DNA of 64,000 bases from Pseudomonadota bacterium (GTDB lineage Bacteria; Pseudomonadota; Gammaproteobacteria; Burkholderiales; SG8-39), in the NCBI GenBank assembly GCA_947455195.1, contig CANGMI010000007.1, forward strand, positions 62,001 through 126,000, written 5' to 3'. Numbering within the stretch: the stretch's first letter is position 1; the number at the start of each line of letters is the position of its first letter. Below, piece after piece: positions 51,542-60,258 of this stretch. The notes beneath the pieces were generated by a model. It was not told where the DNA came from. It ran no database searches and was given only the letters and a program-made list of their open reading frames with translations. The translations under genes and the position numbers were made by a program.

Positions 51542-51553
51542 CCCGGGGCGCGC

Positions 51554-53245
51554 GTGAATCCGGGTATGCCAGCAGGCACCTTCGTGGCTGATGCACGGGC
51601 GGAGGATGCCGCTCGGCCGGCGGGTGACGATGCCTTCGACGTGATCATCGTCGGCGCGGGTCCGACCGGCCTCGCCATTGCCAACATCCTCGGCATGCAC
51701 GGTGTGCGGACCCTCCTCGTGGAGCGCAATGCGGGCACGGTTGGCGAACCGCGCGCGGTCTCGATCGACGACGAGTCGTTGCGTACCCTGCAGTATCTGG
51801 GGCTCTATCAGGCTACCGAGCCGACGCTCCTGCGTGGTTACGGCTCGTACTACTACTCGGGGAGCGGGCGCTGCTTTGCCCAGGTCGTATCCTCTCTTGC
51901 CGAGTACGGTTTCCCGCGCCGCTCGGCCTTTCGCCAGCCGGTGCTCGAAGCCACGCTGCGCGCGGGTCTTGCCCGCTATGCTTCGGTGCAGGTGCGGTTC
52001 CAGACGCGGCTCGTGACTTTTTCCGAGGTGCCCGGTGCCGTGGAGGTCGCGCTTGAGGATGTGCGCGACCCGGCGCGGCGTCAGACGGTGAGGGCACGCT
52101 ACATGGCGGCCTGTGACGGCGGGCGCAGCATGGTGCGCGAGTCCCTCGGGGTCGAGTTGTCGGGGGCCACCTATGACCAGCGCTGGCTGATCGTCGACCT
52201 GGAAGGATCGCTCGATGACTTCCGGCACACCCGGGTCTACTGCGATCCGGCGCGGCCCGCGCTGGCGTTGCCCGGCCCTGACAACACCCGCCGCTACGAA
52301 TTCATGACGCTCCCTGGTGATCGTGATGAAGACCTGCTCGATGACGCCACCGTCCGCTCGATGCTCGCCCGTCACAGCGCGGCCGACGCCGGGCTTGCCA
52401 TCGTGCGCAAGGTGATCTATCACTTTCACGCTCGCGTTGCCGATCGGTGGCGTGTCGGTCGGGTCTTTCTCGCCGGGGATGCTGCGCACTTGAGTCCACC
52501 CTTTGCGGGGCAGGGCATGAACAGCGGCGTGCGTGATGCACACAACCTGGGATGGAAGCTCGCGGCCGTCGTCAACGGCCGTCTGGGCGAGGCGGTGCTC
52601 GATACCTACGAGACCGAGCGTCGCCCGCATGCCCGTGCCCTGATCCAGATGGCCATCAGGATGGGGCACGTGATGATGCCGCGCTCGCGATGGCATGCGC
52701 TTCTCGTGCAGGGGGGGCTGCGCCTGCTCTCGCTCTATCCACCTGCGCGCGATTACGTGATGCAGATGAAGTACAAGCCCAAGCCGCAGTTCACCGAAGG
52801 GCTCATGGCCGGTACTGCCGGCGCGGCGCTCAAGGGGCGCATGTTCATCCAGCCACGGGTCGAGCGTCGCGATGGCACCCGTGTACTGCTCGACGAGGTC
52901 ATGGGTGCCGGTTTCGCCGTTCTGGAGTGGTTGCCGCAGGCGCGACTCGGCGACGCTGAGGGCAGGCAGGCAGCGAGCGCCGCGCTGCCCCTGGGTGCCC
53001 TCCAGGTAGGACTTCTGCGCAAGGACGAGCGTTTCGTCGGTACCCGATCGTTACCCGGTCCGCACGCGATGCTCGTGCGTGATGAAACCGGCCAGATCGG
53101 ACGTCTTCTTGCAGAAGCCGGCGTGCGCGGGGTCATCGTGCGCCCCGACCGCTATGTTGCGGCAGCAATCGCCCTCGATGCGCCGGCCGACGAGGCGGCG
53201 CGCCTGCTCCAGGACCTGGAGCGTCAGACGACAACCCTGTCCTGA
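51554..53245 (+). CDS. FAD-dependent aromatic hydroxylase (MhpA-like)
   Basis: A 563-residue flavoprotein monooxygenase of the MhpA/PheA family. The dinucleotide motif is DVIIVGAGPTGLAIANILG, the second FAD motif AACDGGRSMVRESLG (DG), and the GD motif GRVFLAGDAAHLSPPFAGQGMNSGVRDAHNLGWKL is classical. MhpA hydroxylates 3-(3-hydroxyphenyl)propionate to the 2,3-diol. It lies 12 bp after the VOC dioxygenase, so the pair can hydroxylate and open a ring. GTG 51554 is taken; ATG 51566 is also in frame. The C-terminal thioredoxin-like region is present. Confidence 0.9.
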   Translation: MNPGMPAGTFVADARAEDAARPAGDDAFDVIIVGAGPTGLAIANILGMHGVRTLLVERNAGTVGEPRAVSIDDESLRTLQYLGLYQATEPTLLRGYGSYYYSGSGRCFAQVVSSLAEYGFPRRSAFRQPVLEATLRAGLARYASVQVRFQTRLVTFSEVPGAVEVALEDVRDPARRQTVRARYMAACDGGRSMVRESLGVELSGATYDQRWLIVDLEGSLDDFRHTRVYCDPARPALALPGPDNTRRYEFMTLPGDRDEDLLDDATVRSMLARHSAADAGLAIVRKVIYHFHARVADRWRVGRVFLAGDAAHLSPPFAGQGMNSGVRDAHNLGWKLAAVVNGRLGEAVLDTYETERRPHARALIQMAIRMGHVMMPRSRWHALLVQGGLRLLSLYPPARDYVMQMKYKPKPQFTEGLMAGTAGAALKGRMFIQPRVERRDGTRVLLDEVMGAGFAVLEWLPQARLGDAEGRQAASAALPLGALQVGLLRKDERFVGTRSLPGPHAMLVRDETGQIGRLLAEAGVRGVIVRPDRYVAAAIALDAPADEAARLLQDLERQTTTLS

Positions 53246-53329
53246 GGCGTGTCCAGGCCGGCCGGATCGATGCAAGCCAGTCGGTTGATGCACCCTGCCT
53301 TTTCCGTTCATCCCTGAAGGAGCCGTTCC

Positions 53330-53734
53330 ATGATCGAAATGAATCTCGCGCTTGCCCAGCGTGTTGCCGCAGCCACCCTCGCCGAAGCAGGCCGGGCGGG
53401 TATCGCCATGACCGTGTCGGTGGTGGACGAGGGTGGGCGTCTGGTGCTCACGCTGCGTGGTGATGGCACCGGGTTTCTCACGACCGAGACGTCGCGTGCC
53501 AAAGCCGTTGCCGCGGCAGCCTTCAAGCGAGCCACGGTCGAGATGGTGGCGATGCGCAAGGGTAATCCGGCGTTCTGGGAGAGCATCCCCGGCGTGTCAC
53601 GTGGCGAGGCGCTGCCCTCCAGTGGTGGCGTGCCGGTGATGCTCGAAGGCCGTGTCGTGGGCGCGGTGGGCTGCGGGGGCGGTACGCCCGAGCAGGACCA
53701 TCAGTGCGCGACCGTGGGCGCTGCGGCCGTCTGA
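53330..53734 (+). CDS. GlcG/HbpS-like heme-binding family protein
   Basis: A 134-residue protein of the GlcG/HbpS (DUF336) family: NLALAQRVAAATLAEAG, VSVVDEGGRLV and GGVPVMLEGRVVGAVGCGGG. Such small octamer-forming proteins occur next to flavin oxidases, aromatic and glycolate genes; HbpS binds heme or degraded cobalamin. There is no signal peptide. ATG 53330 has AAGGAG 8 nt upstream. It lies 84 bp after the MhpA-like gene and is convergent with a Bug receptor. Confidence 0.85.
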   Translation: MIEMNLALAQRVAAATLAEAGRAGIAMTVSVVDEGGRLVLTLRGDGTGFLTTETSRAKAVAAAAFKRATVEMVAMRKGNPAFWESIPGVSRGEALPSSGGVPVMLEGRVVGAVGCGGGTPEQDHQCATVGAAAV

Positions 53735-53753
53735 GGCGCGACGCGACGCGGTG

Positions 53754-54818
53754 TCACTGCCGCTCGATGCGGCGGGTATCGATCACCTTGCGCCACTTGG
53801 CCGTTTCGGCGGCCACCAGATCATGCATCTGGGCGGGGGAACTCGCCTGCGGTTCGCCGCCGAGTTCGACGAAGCGGCGGGCTGCCTCCGGGGTGGCGAG
53901 AATGGTGCGGATCTCGCGGTTCAATCGTTCGATGATCGGCGCGGGCGTGCCTGCGGTCGTGCCGATGCCGAGGAACGAGGTGACGACGTAGCCGGGCAGG
54001 CTCTGCTCGGCCACCGGCGTGTCGGGCAGCGCGGGCGATCGCTCGCGCGAGGTCACGGCCACCGCGCGCAGTTTGCCGGCCTGGATGTAGGGCAGCGACA
54101 GGGTCATGGCCTCGAACAGGACATCGACCCGTCCGGCCAGCAGTTCGGTCATCGGTGCGGCCCCGCCCCGGAACGGAATGTGCCCGATGTCGGTACCCGC
54201 CAGGGCGTTGAAGAGTTCGCCCGACAGGTGGTGTACCGAGCCGATACCGGCCGAGGAATAGTTGAGCTTGCCCGGATTCGAGCGGGCGAATGCGATGAAT
54301 TCCGGCAGCGTGCGGTAGGGGGCCGAGGGCAACACGTTGATCACGAAGGGGTACTGCGTGAGCATCGACACCATGGCAATGTCGCGCAGCGGATCGAAAG
54401 GCAGCGTCTTCACCATCGCGGCCTGAACCGGATACGCGCCGGTGACCAGCAGGATCGTGTAGCCGTCAGGCGTCTGCTTGGCCACGTAGTCGTTGCCGAT
54501 GGCACCACCCGCGCCGGCGCGGTTGTCCACGATCACCGGCTGACCGAGGCCATCAGACAGTTTCTGCGCGATGTAGCGCGCCACGACATCGGAGGCGCCC
54601 CCCGGTGGATACACGTTCACCAGATGCAGCGCGCGTGAAGGGTAGGGTTGCGCGGTGCTCGCAGTGCCCTGTGCGTGTGCATTGACCAGACCGAAGGTGC
54701 CCAGCATTGCACCGAGCAGCAGGGCGAGGGCGCGGGTCCGGGGTCCGGTGGCAGCCTTGATGCGCCGGTTGGTCGTCCGGCGCGCCGGTTCGTGCTGTGC
54801 AATTTCCCTGGGGTGCAT
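53754..54818 (-). CDS. Bug/TctC-family periplasmic solute receptor (E)
   Basis: A 354-residue Bug receptor. The N-region is long and basic (RRTTNRRIKAATGPRTR), followed by the core LALLLGAMLGTFGLV and cleavage near NAHAQG. The core YPSRALHLVNVYPPGGASDV replaces the usual VRIIVP pattern by LHLVNVYPPG, keeping the PGG loop. VIVDNRAGAGG and TPDGYTILL follow. ATG 54818 has GGGAG upstream. It is convergent with the VOC-MhpA-GlcG operon and divergent from nothing; 97 bp upstream lies the end of an EamA permease gene on the same strand. Confidence 0.88.
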   Translation of the reverse strand: MHPREIAQHEPARRTTNRRIKAATGPRTRALALLLGAMLGTFGLVNAHAQGTASTAQPYPSRALHLVNVYPPGGASDVVARYIAQKLSDGLGQPVIVDNRAGAGGAIGNDYVAKQTPDGYTILLVTGAYPVQAAMVKTLPFDPLRDIAMVSMLTQYPFVINVLPSAPYRTLPEFIAFARSNPGKLNYSSAGIGSVHHLSGELFNALAGTDIGHIPFRGGAAPMTELLAGRVDVLFEAMTLSLPYIQAGKLRAVAVTSRERSPALPDTPVAEQSLPGYVVTSFLGIGTTAGTPAPIIERLNREIRTILATPEAARRFVELGGEPQASSPAQMHDLVAAETAKWRKVIDTRRIERQ

Positions 54819-54915
54819 CTGTCGTCTCCCGTCCGAGGCCGCCCCTGCTCCGGAGCGCCGCCCATCGTCGCAGTACTTTACCGCCTGATGTCTCGCCTCG
54901 CGCGCGGTGTCTGCC

Positions 54916-55767
54916 TCAGGCGCGCGATTCGCGCACGCACAGGATGCCTGCGGTCACGATCAGTGCCATGCCGAGGGTCTGGAGCGGGCCCGGAACGGTT
55001 CCCCAGATGGCCCATCCGAGCAGCACCGCCCAGAGCAGATTGAGGTAACGCAGGGGTGCGATCAGGCGCGCGGGCGCTTTCTGGAACGATTGGGCGGCAA
55101 AGAAGTAGGCAAGGATGGCGGCTGCCACATTCAGGCTGAACAGAGGTATCTCGTGCCCCCGGGGGAGGCCGGCCTTGTCGGGTTCGAGCACGACAAGGCT
55201 CATCGGGATGATGGCGGCCATGCCCCAGAAGAGGAGGCCCGCGGGTGAAGTCAGCCCGCGCAGGCGCCGCGCATAGATGTCCTGGATGGCGCCGGTGATG
55301 CCGCCTGCGAGTGCGCACAGTGACCAGATGTCCAGACCGTGTGAGCCGGGTCCGATGAGAAGCCAGGCGCCGGCAAGCCCGATGAGTGCGGCAACGAGTG
55401 CCATGCGGGTGATGCGCTCCCCGAGGAGCGGTGCGCCCAGCAGGACGGTCCAGACCGGGCTCACGAAGTACAGGCCGATCGCATCCGCGAGGGGCAGGTG
55501 CTTGAGCGCAAGGATGACGAGAACGCCAGTGAGACCGAAGAGGACCGAGCGCAGCAGCGTCAGCCCGGGCGCACGCGTGGCGAGCTGGCCGAGTTGCCCC
55601 ATGAAGGCGAGGGTGATGACGATGACCGCCATCACCGACACGCAGCGCAGTGCGAGCATCGAGGTGATGTCCATCGTCTCGATGAGCGCCTTCCCGGCCG
55701 AGTCGAGGGTGGCAAAGCCCACCGACGAGATGAGCGAGGCGACGATACCCTGCGTGACCCGGTTCAT
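54916..55767 (-). CDS. EamA/DMT-superfamily permease
   Basis: A 283-residue permease with about ten transmembrane helices arranged as two EamA halves. The first half has LKHLPLADAIGLYFVSPVWTVLLGAPLLGERI, the second RLIAPLRYLNLLWAVLLGWAIWG, both typical pre-repeat ends. Members export amino acids, purines or other metabolites. I chose ATG 55767, as it starts the first helix; no strong Shine-Dalgarno is seen. It lies 64 bp after ettA on the same strand. Confidence 0.88.
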   Translation of the reverse strand: MNRVTQGIVASLISSVGFATLDSAGKALIETMDITSMLALRCVSVMAVIVITLAFMGQLGQLATRAPGLTLLRSVLFGLTGVLVILALKHLPLADAIGLYFVSPVWTVLLGAPLLGERITRMALVAALIGLAGAWLLIGPGSHGLDIWSLCALAGGITGAIQDIYARRLRGLTSPAGLLFWGMAAIIPMSLVVLEPDKAGLPRGHEIPLFSLNVAAAILAYFFAAQSFQKAPARLIAPLRYLNLLWAVLLGWAIWGTVPGPLQTLGMALIVTAGILCVRESRA

Positions 55768-55831
55768 CTCGACCGCGCCGTGCCCTGCGACCCGGCAGGG
55801 TCGCAGCCGGCCCAGGGCCGTCGTGGCGCGC

Positions 55832-57505
55832 TCATCCGGCCAGCGGCTTGTAGCGGATGCGTTCGGGCTTGTCGGCGGCATCGCCCAGACGGCGGCGCCG
55901 GTCGGCGAGGTAGTCGCCGTAATTGCCCTCGTACCACACCACACGGCTCTCGCCCTCGAAGGCGAGGATATGGGTGGCGATGCGGTCGAGGAACCACCGA
56001 TCGTGCGAAATCACCACGGCGCAGCCTGGAAAGTCGAGCAGCGCTTGCTCGAGCGCACGCAGCGTTTCGATATCGAGATCGTTGGTCGGTTCATCGAGCA
56101 GCAGCACGTTGGCCCCCGCCTTCAGCAGCTTGGCCAGATGCACCCGGTTTCGCTCGCCTCCGGAGAGCTCGCCCACCCGCTTCTGCTGGTCGGAGCCGCG
56201 GAAGTTGAAGCGCGATACATAGCCGCGGCTCTGGGTCTGGTAGCTGCCCACCTGCAGGATGTCCTGCCCGCCCGAGATTTCCTCCCACACCGTCTTGTCG
56301 GGGTCGAGGGCGTCGCGGCTCTGGTCGACATAGGCCACCTGCACGGTCTCGCCATGGCGCAGTTCGCCCGAGTCTGGCTTCTGGCCGCCCGTGAAGACAC
56401 GAAAGAGGGTGGTCTTGCCAGCACCGTTCGCACCAATGATGCCGACGATGCCACCGCGGGGCAGCTGGAACGACAGGTTGTCAAAGAGGAGCTTGTCGCC
56501 AAAGGACTTGCGCAGGTTCTCGGCCTCGATCACCTTGTCGCCCAGCCGTGGGCCCGGCGGAATGAAGATCTCGTTGGTCTCGTTGCGCTGCTGGAACTCC
56601 TGCGACGAGATTTCCTCGAAGCGGGCCAGTCGGGCCTTGCTCTTGGCCTGCCGCGCCTTCGGGTTCTGGCGCACCCACTCCAGTTCGGTCTGCATCGCCT
56701 TGATGCGAGCCGACTCCTGCTTGGCTTCGATCTGCAGACGGCGCTCCTTCTGCTCCAGCCAGGACGAGTAGTTGCCCTCCCACGGAATGCCATGGCCGCG
56801 GTCGAGTTCGAGAATCCAGCCTGCCACGTTGTCGAGGAAGTAGCGGTCGTGGGTAACCGCGATGACGGTACCCGGGTAGCGTTCGAGGAACTGCTCGAGC
56901 CATTGCACCGAGAGTGCATCGAGGTGGTTGGTGGGCTCATCGAGGAGCAGCATGTCGGGTTCCGACAGGAGCAGCCGGCACAGGGCTACCCGACGCGCTT
57001 CGCCGCCGGAGAGCCTGGTGACATCGGCGTCCCATGGGGGCAGGCGCAGTGCATCGGCCGCAACTTCGAGCCGGCGCTCGACTTCCCAGCCCGATACGGC
57101 GTCGATCTGCGTCTGCAACTGCCCCTGTTCCTCGAGCAGCGCATTCATCTCCTCGTCTTCCATCGGCTCGGCAAAGCGGTCGCTGATGGCATTGAACCGG
57201 TTGATGAGCGCAATCGTTGCCGCGACGCCTTCCTCCACGTTGCCGCGCACGGTTTTTTCCGGGTCGAGCCGCGGTTCCTGCGGCAGATAGCCCACCCGCA
57301 GCCCGTTCTGCATGGTGATCTCGCCGTTGTAGTCGCGATCTTCACCAGCGATGATGCGCAGCAGGCTCGATTTCCCCGAGCCGTTCAGGCCCAGGACGCC
57401 GATCTTGGCGCCATGGAAGAAGTTGAGCGAGATGTCCTTCAATATGACTCGCTTGGGCGGCACGACCTTGCCGACACGGTGCATGGAGAAGACGTACTGG
57501 GCCAT
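55832..57505 (-). CDS. ettA: Energy-dependent translational throttle protein EttA (ABC-F)
   Basis: A 557-residue ABC-F ATPase without membrane domains, the usual length. Both cassettes are intact: Walker A GLNGSGKSS and GANGAGKTT, signatures LSGGEARRV and LSGGERNRV, Walker B LLLDEPTNHLD and LLLDEPTNDLD, and catalytic H in VTHDR and ISHDR. Between cassettes lies the P-site tRNA-interacting linker (KERRLQIEAKQESARIKAMQ). The insert of the first cassette (the arm, around EEGVAATIALINRFNAI) contacts L1. EttA gates translation initiation according to ADP/ATP. A 133-residue gene lies 14 bp upstream. Confidence 0.96.
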   Translation of the reverse strand: MAQYVFSMHRVGKVVPPKRVILKDISLNFFHGAKIGVLGLNGSGKSSLLRIIAGEDRDYNGEITMQNGLRVGYLPQEPRLDPEKTVRGNVEEGVAATIALINRFNAISDRFAEPMEDEEMNALLEEQGQLQTQIDAVSGWEVERRLEVAADALRLPPWDADVTRLSGGEARRVALCRLLLSEPDMLLLDEPTNHLDALSVQWLEQFLERYPGTVIAVTHDRYFLDNVAGWILELDRGHGIPWEGNYSSWLEQKERRLQIEAKQESARIKAMQTELEWVRQNPKARQAKSKARLARFEEISSQEFQQRNETNEIFIPPGPRLGDKVIEAENLRKSFGDKLLFDNLSFQLPRGGIVGIIGANGAGKTTLFRVFTGGQKPDSGELRHGETVQVAYVDQSRDALDPDKTVWEEISGGQDILQVGSYQTQSRGYVSRFNFRGSDQQKRVGELSGGERNRVHLAKLLKAGANVLLLDEPTNDLDIETLRALEQALLDFPGCAVVISHDRWFLDRIATHILAFEGESRVVWYEGNYGDYLADRRRRLGDAADKPERIRYKPLAG

Positions 57506-57519
57506 GGGATATCGTCCGA

Positions 57520-57921
57520 TCAGGTGAGCTGGATCTTGCCGCCGCCACCCATGCCACCCATCCCGCCCATCCCGCCGGCACCGGGTATGACGAGCGACGA
57601 GGATTGCTGGCGACGCATTTCCTGGATTTCGCGCATGGTGCGTTCGATGGCCTCCTTGGCCAGGGCACCGAACTTCGTGGCTGCCTCACCCACGGTTGCC
57701 GCCTCGATCTCGAAGACGATCGGAATGGCACCGACGTTGCTCATCACCTGCGTTTCGCCGATATGGGTCACCGGGCGGCTCGCGTCTGGCGTGCCTTCGG
57801 GCGTCACGGGTGTCAGCCGCCGGATGGTGCCGATGCGCCGATCGGTGAAGACCTCCTCGAGGAAGAGGCCGGCGGGATCGATTTCGGGTTCGGCCGGTCG
57901 GCCTTCGGAGCGGGTGGACAT
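57520..57921 (-). CDS. Conserved hypothetical protein with Gly/Met-rich tail
   Basis: A 133-residue soluble protein that I do not recognise. The N-terminal 70 residues contain many Pro, Thr and Glu with RRIGTIRRLTPVTPEG; residues 75-108 form a likely amphipathic helix (AATKFGALAKEAIERTMREIQEMRRQ); the tail is made of GGM repeats (GAGGMGGMGGMGGGG). Its ATG at 57921 is preceded by AGGAGAG, and its stop is 14 bp before ettA, so both may be co-transcribed. The Gly/Met tail is like chaperonin GroEL C-termini in composition only. Confidence 0.75.
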   Translation of the reverse strand: MSTRSEGRPAEPEIDPAGLFLEEVFTDRRIGTIRRLTPVTPEGTPDASRPVTHIGETQVMSNVGAIPIVFEIEAATVGEAATKFGALAKEAIERTMREIQEMRRQQSSSLVIPGAGGMGGMGGMGGGGKIQLT

Positions 57922-58010
57922 GGGGTCTCTCCTCGATAAAGGGCAGGCAGGGGCGCCTCCGGGGCGTCATTGTCCCGTTAATCCGGCCGCTTTGCATCCG
58001 CAGTGCGGCC

Positions 58011-58048
58011 GCCGGACCGGGCCGCCCGCTCGTGAGGCCCGGTCCGGC
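58011..58048 (-). terminator. Strong hairpin after Bug receptor F
   Basis: GCCGGACCGGGCC (58011-58023) and GGCCCGGTCCGGC (58036-58048) form a perfect 13-bp stem with a 12-nt loop, 18 nt after the stop of the Bug gene. A T-run is missing, but the stem is very stable. Confidence 0.6.
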
Positions 58049-58066
58049 CGATCGACTGCGGTTGTC

Positions 58067-59059
58067 TTATTCGGGCTTGATGCCCGAGGCCTGCGCGACC
58101 ACCTTGTACTTGGCGGCGTCCGACCGGATCATCTGCATCATCGGTCCTGACCGGATGGCGAGCGGGTCAAGCCCGGACGATTGCACTCGAGCACGCACAT
58201 CGGGCAACCCGGCCACGTGGAGCACATCGGCTTCGAGCCGCTCGCGCAAGGCAGCCGGTGTGCCGGGTGGAGCCATGAAACCGTAGTAGTTGTCGGTGCC
58301 ATAACCGGCCAGTTCGGGAATGCCCGACTCGCGCATGGTGGGAATGGTCGGTGCCGAGGGGGTGCGCTCGGGCGAGAGCAGTGCGATGGCTTTCAGTCGG
58401 CCCTGCTGCAGGAACGACAGGGCTGCCGGCACCGAAGTGGCCGCCAGCGGAATATGCCCGGCCACGGTATCGGCGACCGCGGGTGCACAGCCCCGGTGGG
58501 CGATGTTCATCGCGTTGACACGGGTCGCGGTCTTGAGCATCTCCATCGCGAAGTGGTGGGCGCTCGCGATGTTGCAACTCGTGTAGTTGTACTTGCCCGG
58601 GTTCGCCCGGAGCAGTGCGATGAGTGATCGTGCGTCCGATGCCGGAAAAGACGGGTGGGCCACCAGAACCATCGGCGCGCCGGTCACCAGTGCAATCGGC
58701 GAGAAGTCGCGCGTGAAGTCGTAGGCCAGATTGTCATAAAGCACGTGGTTGATGACGTGCGAGTTGGTGGCGAGCAGCAGCGTGTACCCGTCGGGTGGCG
58801 CCCGGAACACGAGGTCGGCGCCGATTGCGCCGCCGGCACCGATGCGGTTCTCGACCACGACCTGCTGCTTCCAGTATTCGCTCAGGCGCTCGGCGTAGAT
58901 GCGCCCGGTAAGGTCCGCCGCGCCGCCAGCGGTGAAGGTGACGATGAGACGCACGGTCTTTGCCGGGTAGTCATCGGCACGTGTGGACGGTGCGCCGATC
59001 GCAAGGGCGAGGCTGGCCAGAAGTGTGGCGAATCGGAAGGCGGGGCGAGAGAGGGACAT
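58067..59059 (-). CDS. Bug/TctC-family periplasmic solute receptor (F)
   Basis: A 330-residue Bug receptor. The signal peptide FRFATLLASLALAIGAP ends near APSTRADDYP. The core is YPAKTVRLIVTFTAGGAADL, VVVENRIGAGGAI, PPDGYTLLLA and FRGC-type variation at the ligand loop: here IAHRGCAP stands where most have VPYKG. The gene is divergent from Bug receptor G, with 111 bp between starts, so two receptors share one promoter region. ATG 59059 has CGGAATG upstream only. Confidence 0.88.
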   Translation of the reverse strand: MSLSRPAFRFATLLASLALAIGAPSTRADDYPAKTVRLIVTFTAGGAADLTGRIYAERLSEYWKQQVVVENRIGAGGAIGADLVFRAPPDGYTLLLATNSHVINHVLYDNLAYDFTRDFSPIALVTGAPMVLVAHPSFPASDARSLIALLRANPGKYNYTSCNIASAHHFAMEMLKTATRVNAMNIAHRGCAPAVADTVAGHIPLAATSVPAALSFLQQGRLKAIALLSPERTPSAPTIPTMRESGIPELAGYGTDNYYGFMAPPGTPAALRERLEADVLHVAGLPDVRARVQSSGLDPLAIRSGPMMQMIRSDAAKYKVVAQASGIKPE

Positions 59060-59170
59060 GGTTCATTCCGTCGAAGTCGGTGGCAAAGCGCCGCAACGCG
59101 ATGCATTATCCGCTCCGCGCGTCCTGCGGTAGCATCCGTCCGGCACGAATCTCGATCGAGGAGGGGCACC

Positions 59171-60235
59171 ATGCAAGGCACGAGGCGGTACGAGCCGGCG
59201 CGCGGCAGCCGGTCGGACAGCGCGCCGCTGCGTCGAGCGGCGGTTCGTCGTCCCCCGATGCTCCCCTGGGTCCGGTGGGTCGGCCTTGCACTCCTCGCCC
59301 TGTTGCCGGGCCTCACGGCTGTCCGGGCGCAGGATTATCCCAATCGCTCGATCCGGCTCGTGGTGCCGTTTGCGCCCGGCGGGGTCACGGACACCAGCGC
59401 GCGCGCGGTCGCCGACCGGCTCTCGGTGCGGCTCGGGCAACAGGTGGTGATCGAGAATCGTCCCGGTGCCAACGGCAACATCGGCTCCGAGCAGGTGGCG
59501 CATGCGGCACCCGATGGTTACACGCTGCTGCTGGGGTTTGATGGCACGCTCGTGATCAATCCGCACGTGTATCCGCGCATCCCCTTTGACACCCTGCGCG
59601 ATTTCGCACCGATCACCAAGCTGGGCGATGCCACGCTGATCCTCATCACGGCTACCAACGTACCGGCCCGCAACTTCCGCGAACTCGTTGCGCTCTCGCG
59701 TGCCCGGCCCGGCACGCTGTCCTACGGCACCTCGGGTACTGGCAGTACCCCGCACGCCGCCGGCGAACTCCTGAAGCAGCAGACCGGTCTGGACATGGTG
59801 CATGTGCCCTACAAGGGGGGTGGTCAGGCCATTGGTGACCTGGCTGGCGGGCAATTGCCGGTGGTGTTCACGGCCATCGCGACGGCCCAGCAGTTCGTGA
59901 AGAACGGCCGGGCACAGGCCATCGCGATCGCCAGTACCACCCGATCGAGTTCATTGCCCGACGTGCCCACGCTGATCGAGAGCGGGGTTCCCGGCTTCGA
60001 GGCGACTTCCTGGGTTGCACTGCTGGCGCCCCCGCGTACCCCACGCCCGATCATCGAGCGGCTCCAGCGCGAGACCGCGCTCGTGCTGGCCGAACCCGAT
60101 GTGCGCAGCCGTTACGCCACGCTCGGCATCGAGCCGGTGGGCAATTCACCCGAGCAGTTTGCCGAGCAGATGCGCGCCGACCTCGCCCGCTGGAGTGGCG
60201 TGGTGAAGCAGGCCGGCATCCGGCTCGAGAACTGA
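59171..60235 (+). CDS. Bug/TctC-family periplasmic solute receptor (G)
   Basis: A 354-residue Bug receptor. The N-region is long and Arg-rich (QGTRRYEPARGSRSDSAPLRR, then RRPP), followed by WVRWVGLALLALLPGL and cleavage near TAVRAQDYP. The core is YPNRSIRLVVPFAPGGVTDT, VIENRPGANGNI, APDGYTLLLG and VPYKGGGQAI. ATG 59171 is preceded by GAGGAGGGG. The ArnT-like gene follows 23 bp after its stop. It is divergent from receptor F. Confidence 0.9.
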   Translation: MQGTRRYEPARGSRSDSAPLRRAAVRRPPMLPWVRWVGLALLALLPGLTAVRAQDYPNRSIRLVVPFAPGGVTDTSARAVADRLSVRLGQQVVIENRPGANGNIGSEQVAHAAPDGYTLLLGFDGTLVINPHVYPRIPFDTLRDFAPITKLGDATLILITATNVPARNFRELVALSRARPGTLSYGTSGTGSTPHAAGELLKQQTGLDMVHVPYKGGGQAIGDLAGGQLPVVFTAIATAQQFVKNGRAQAIAIASTTRSSSLPDVPTLIESGVPGFEATSWVALLAPPRTPRPIIERLQRETALVLAEPDVRSRYATLGIEPVGNSPEQFAEQMRADLARWSGVVKQAGIRLEN

Positions 60236-60247
60236 CCCCAGACGCCC

Positions 60248-60252
60248 GGGAG
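60248..60252 (+). promoter_or_regulatory. Ribosome binding site that suggests an ATT start for the glycosyltransferase
   Basis: GGGAG lies 6 nt before an in-frame ATT at 60259. There is no in-frame ATG, GTG or TTG in at least 40 codons upstream; the first TTG (60274) is 21 nt after the site and already within the first membrane segment. Confidence 0.55.
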
Positions 60253-60258
60253 CCCACC

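Noticed and set aside
55277-58150. A 957-residue plus-strand open frame across ettA and its neighbours
   Set aside because: It covers several genes on the opposite strand that have strong motifs (EttA, EamA permease). The predicted protein shows no domains.
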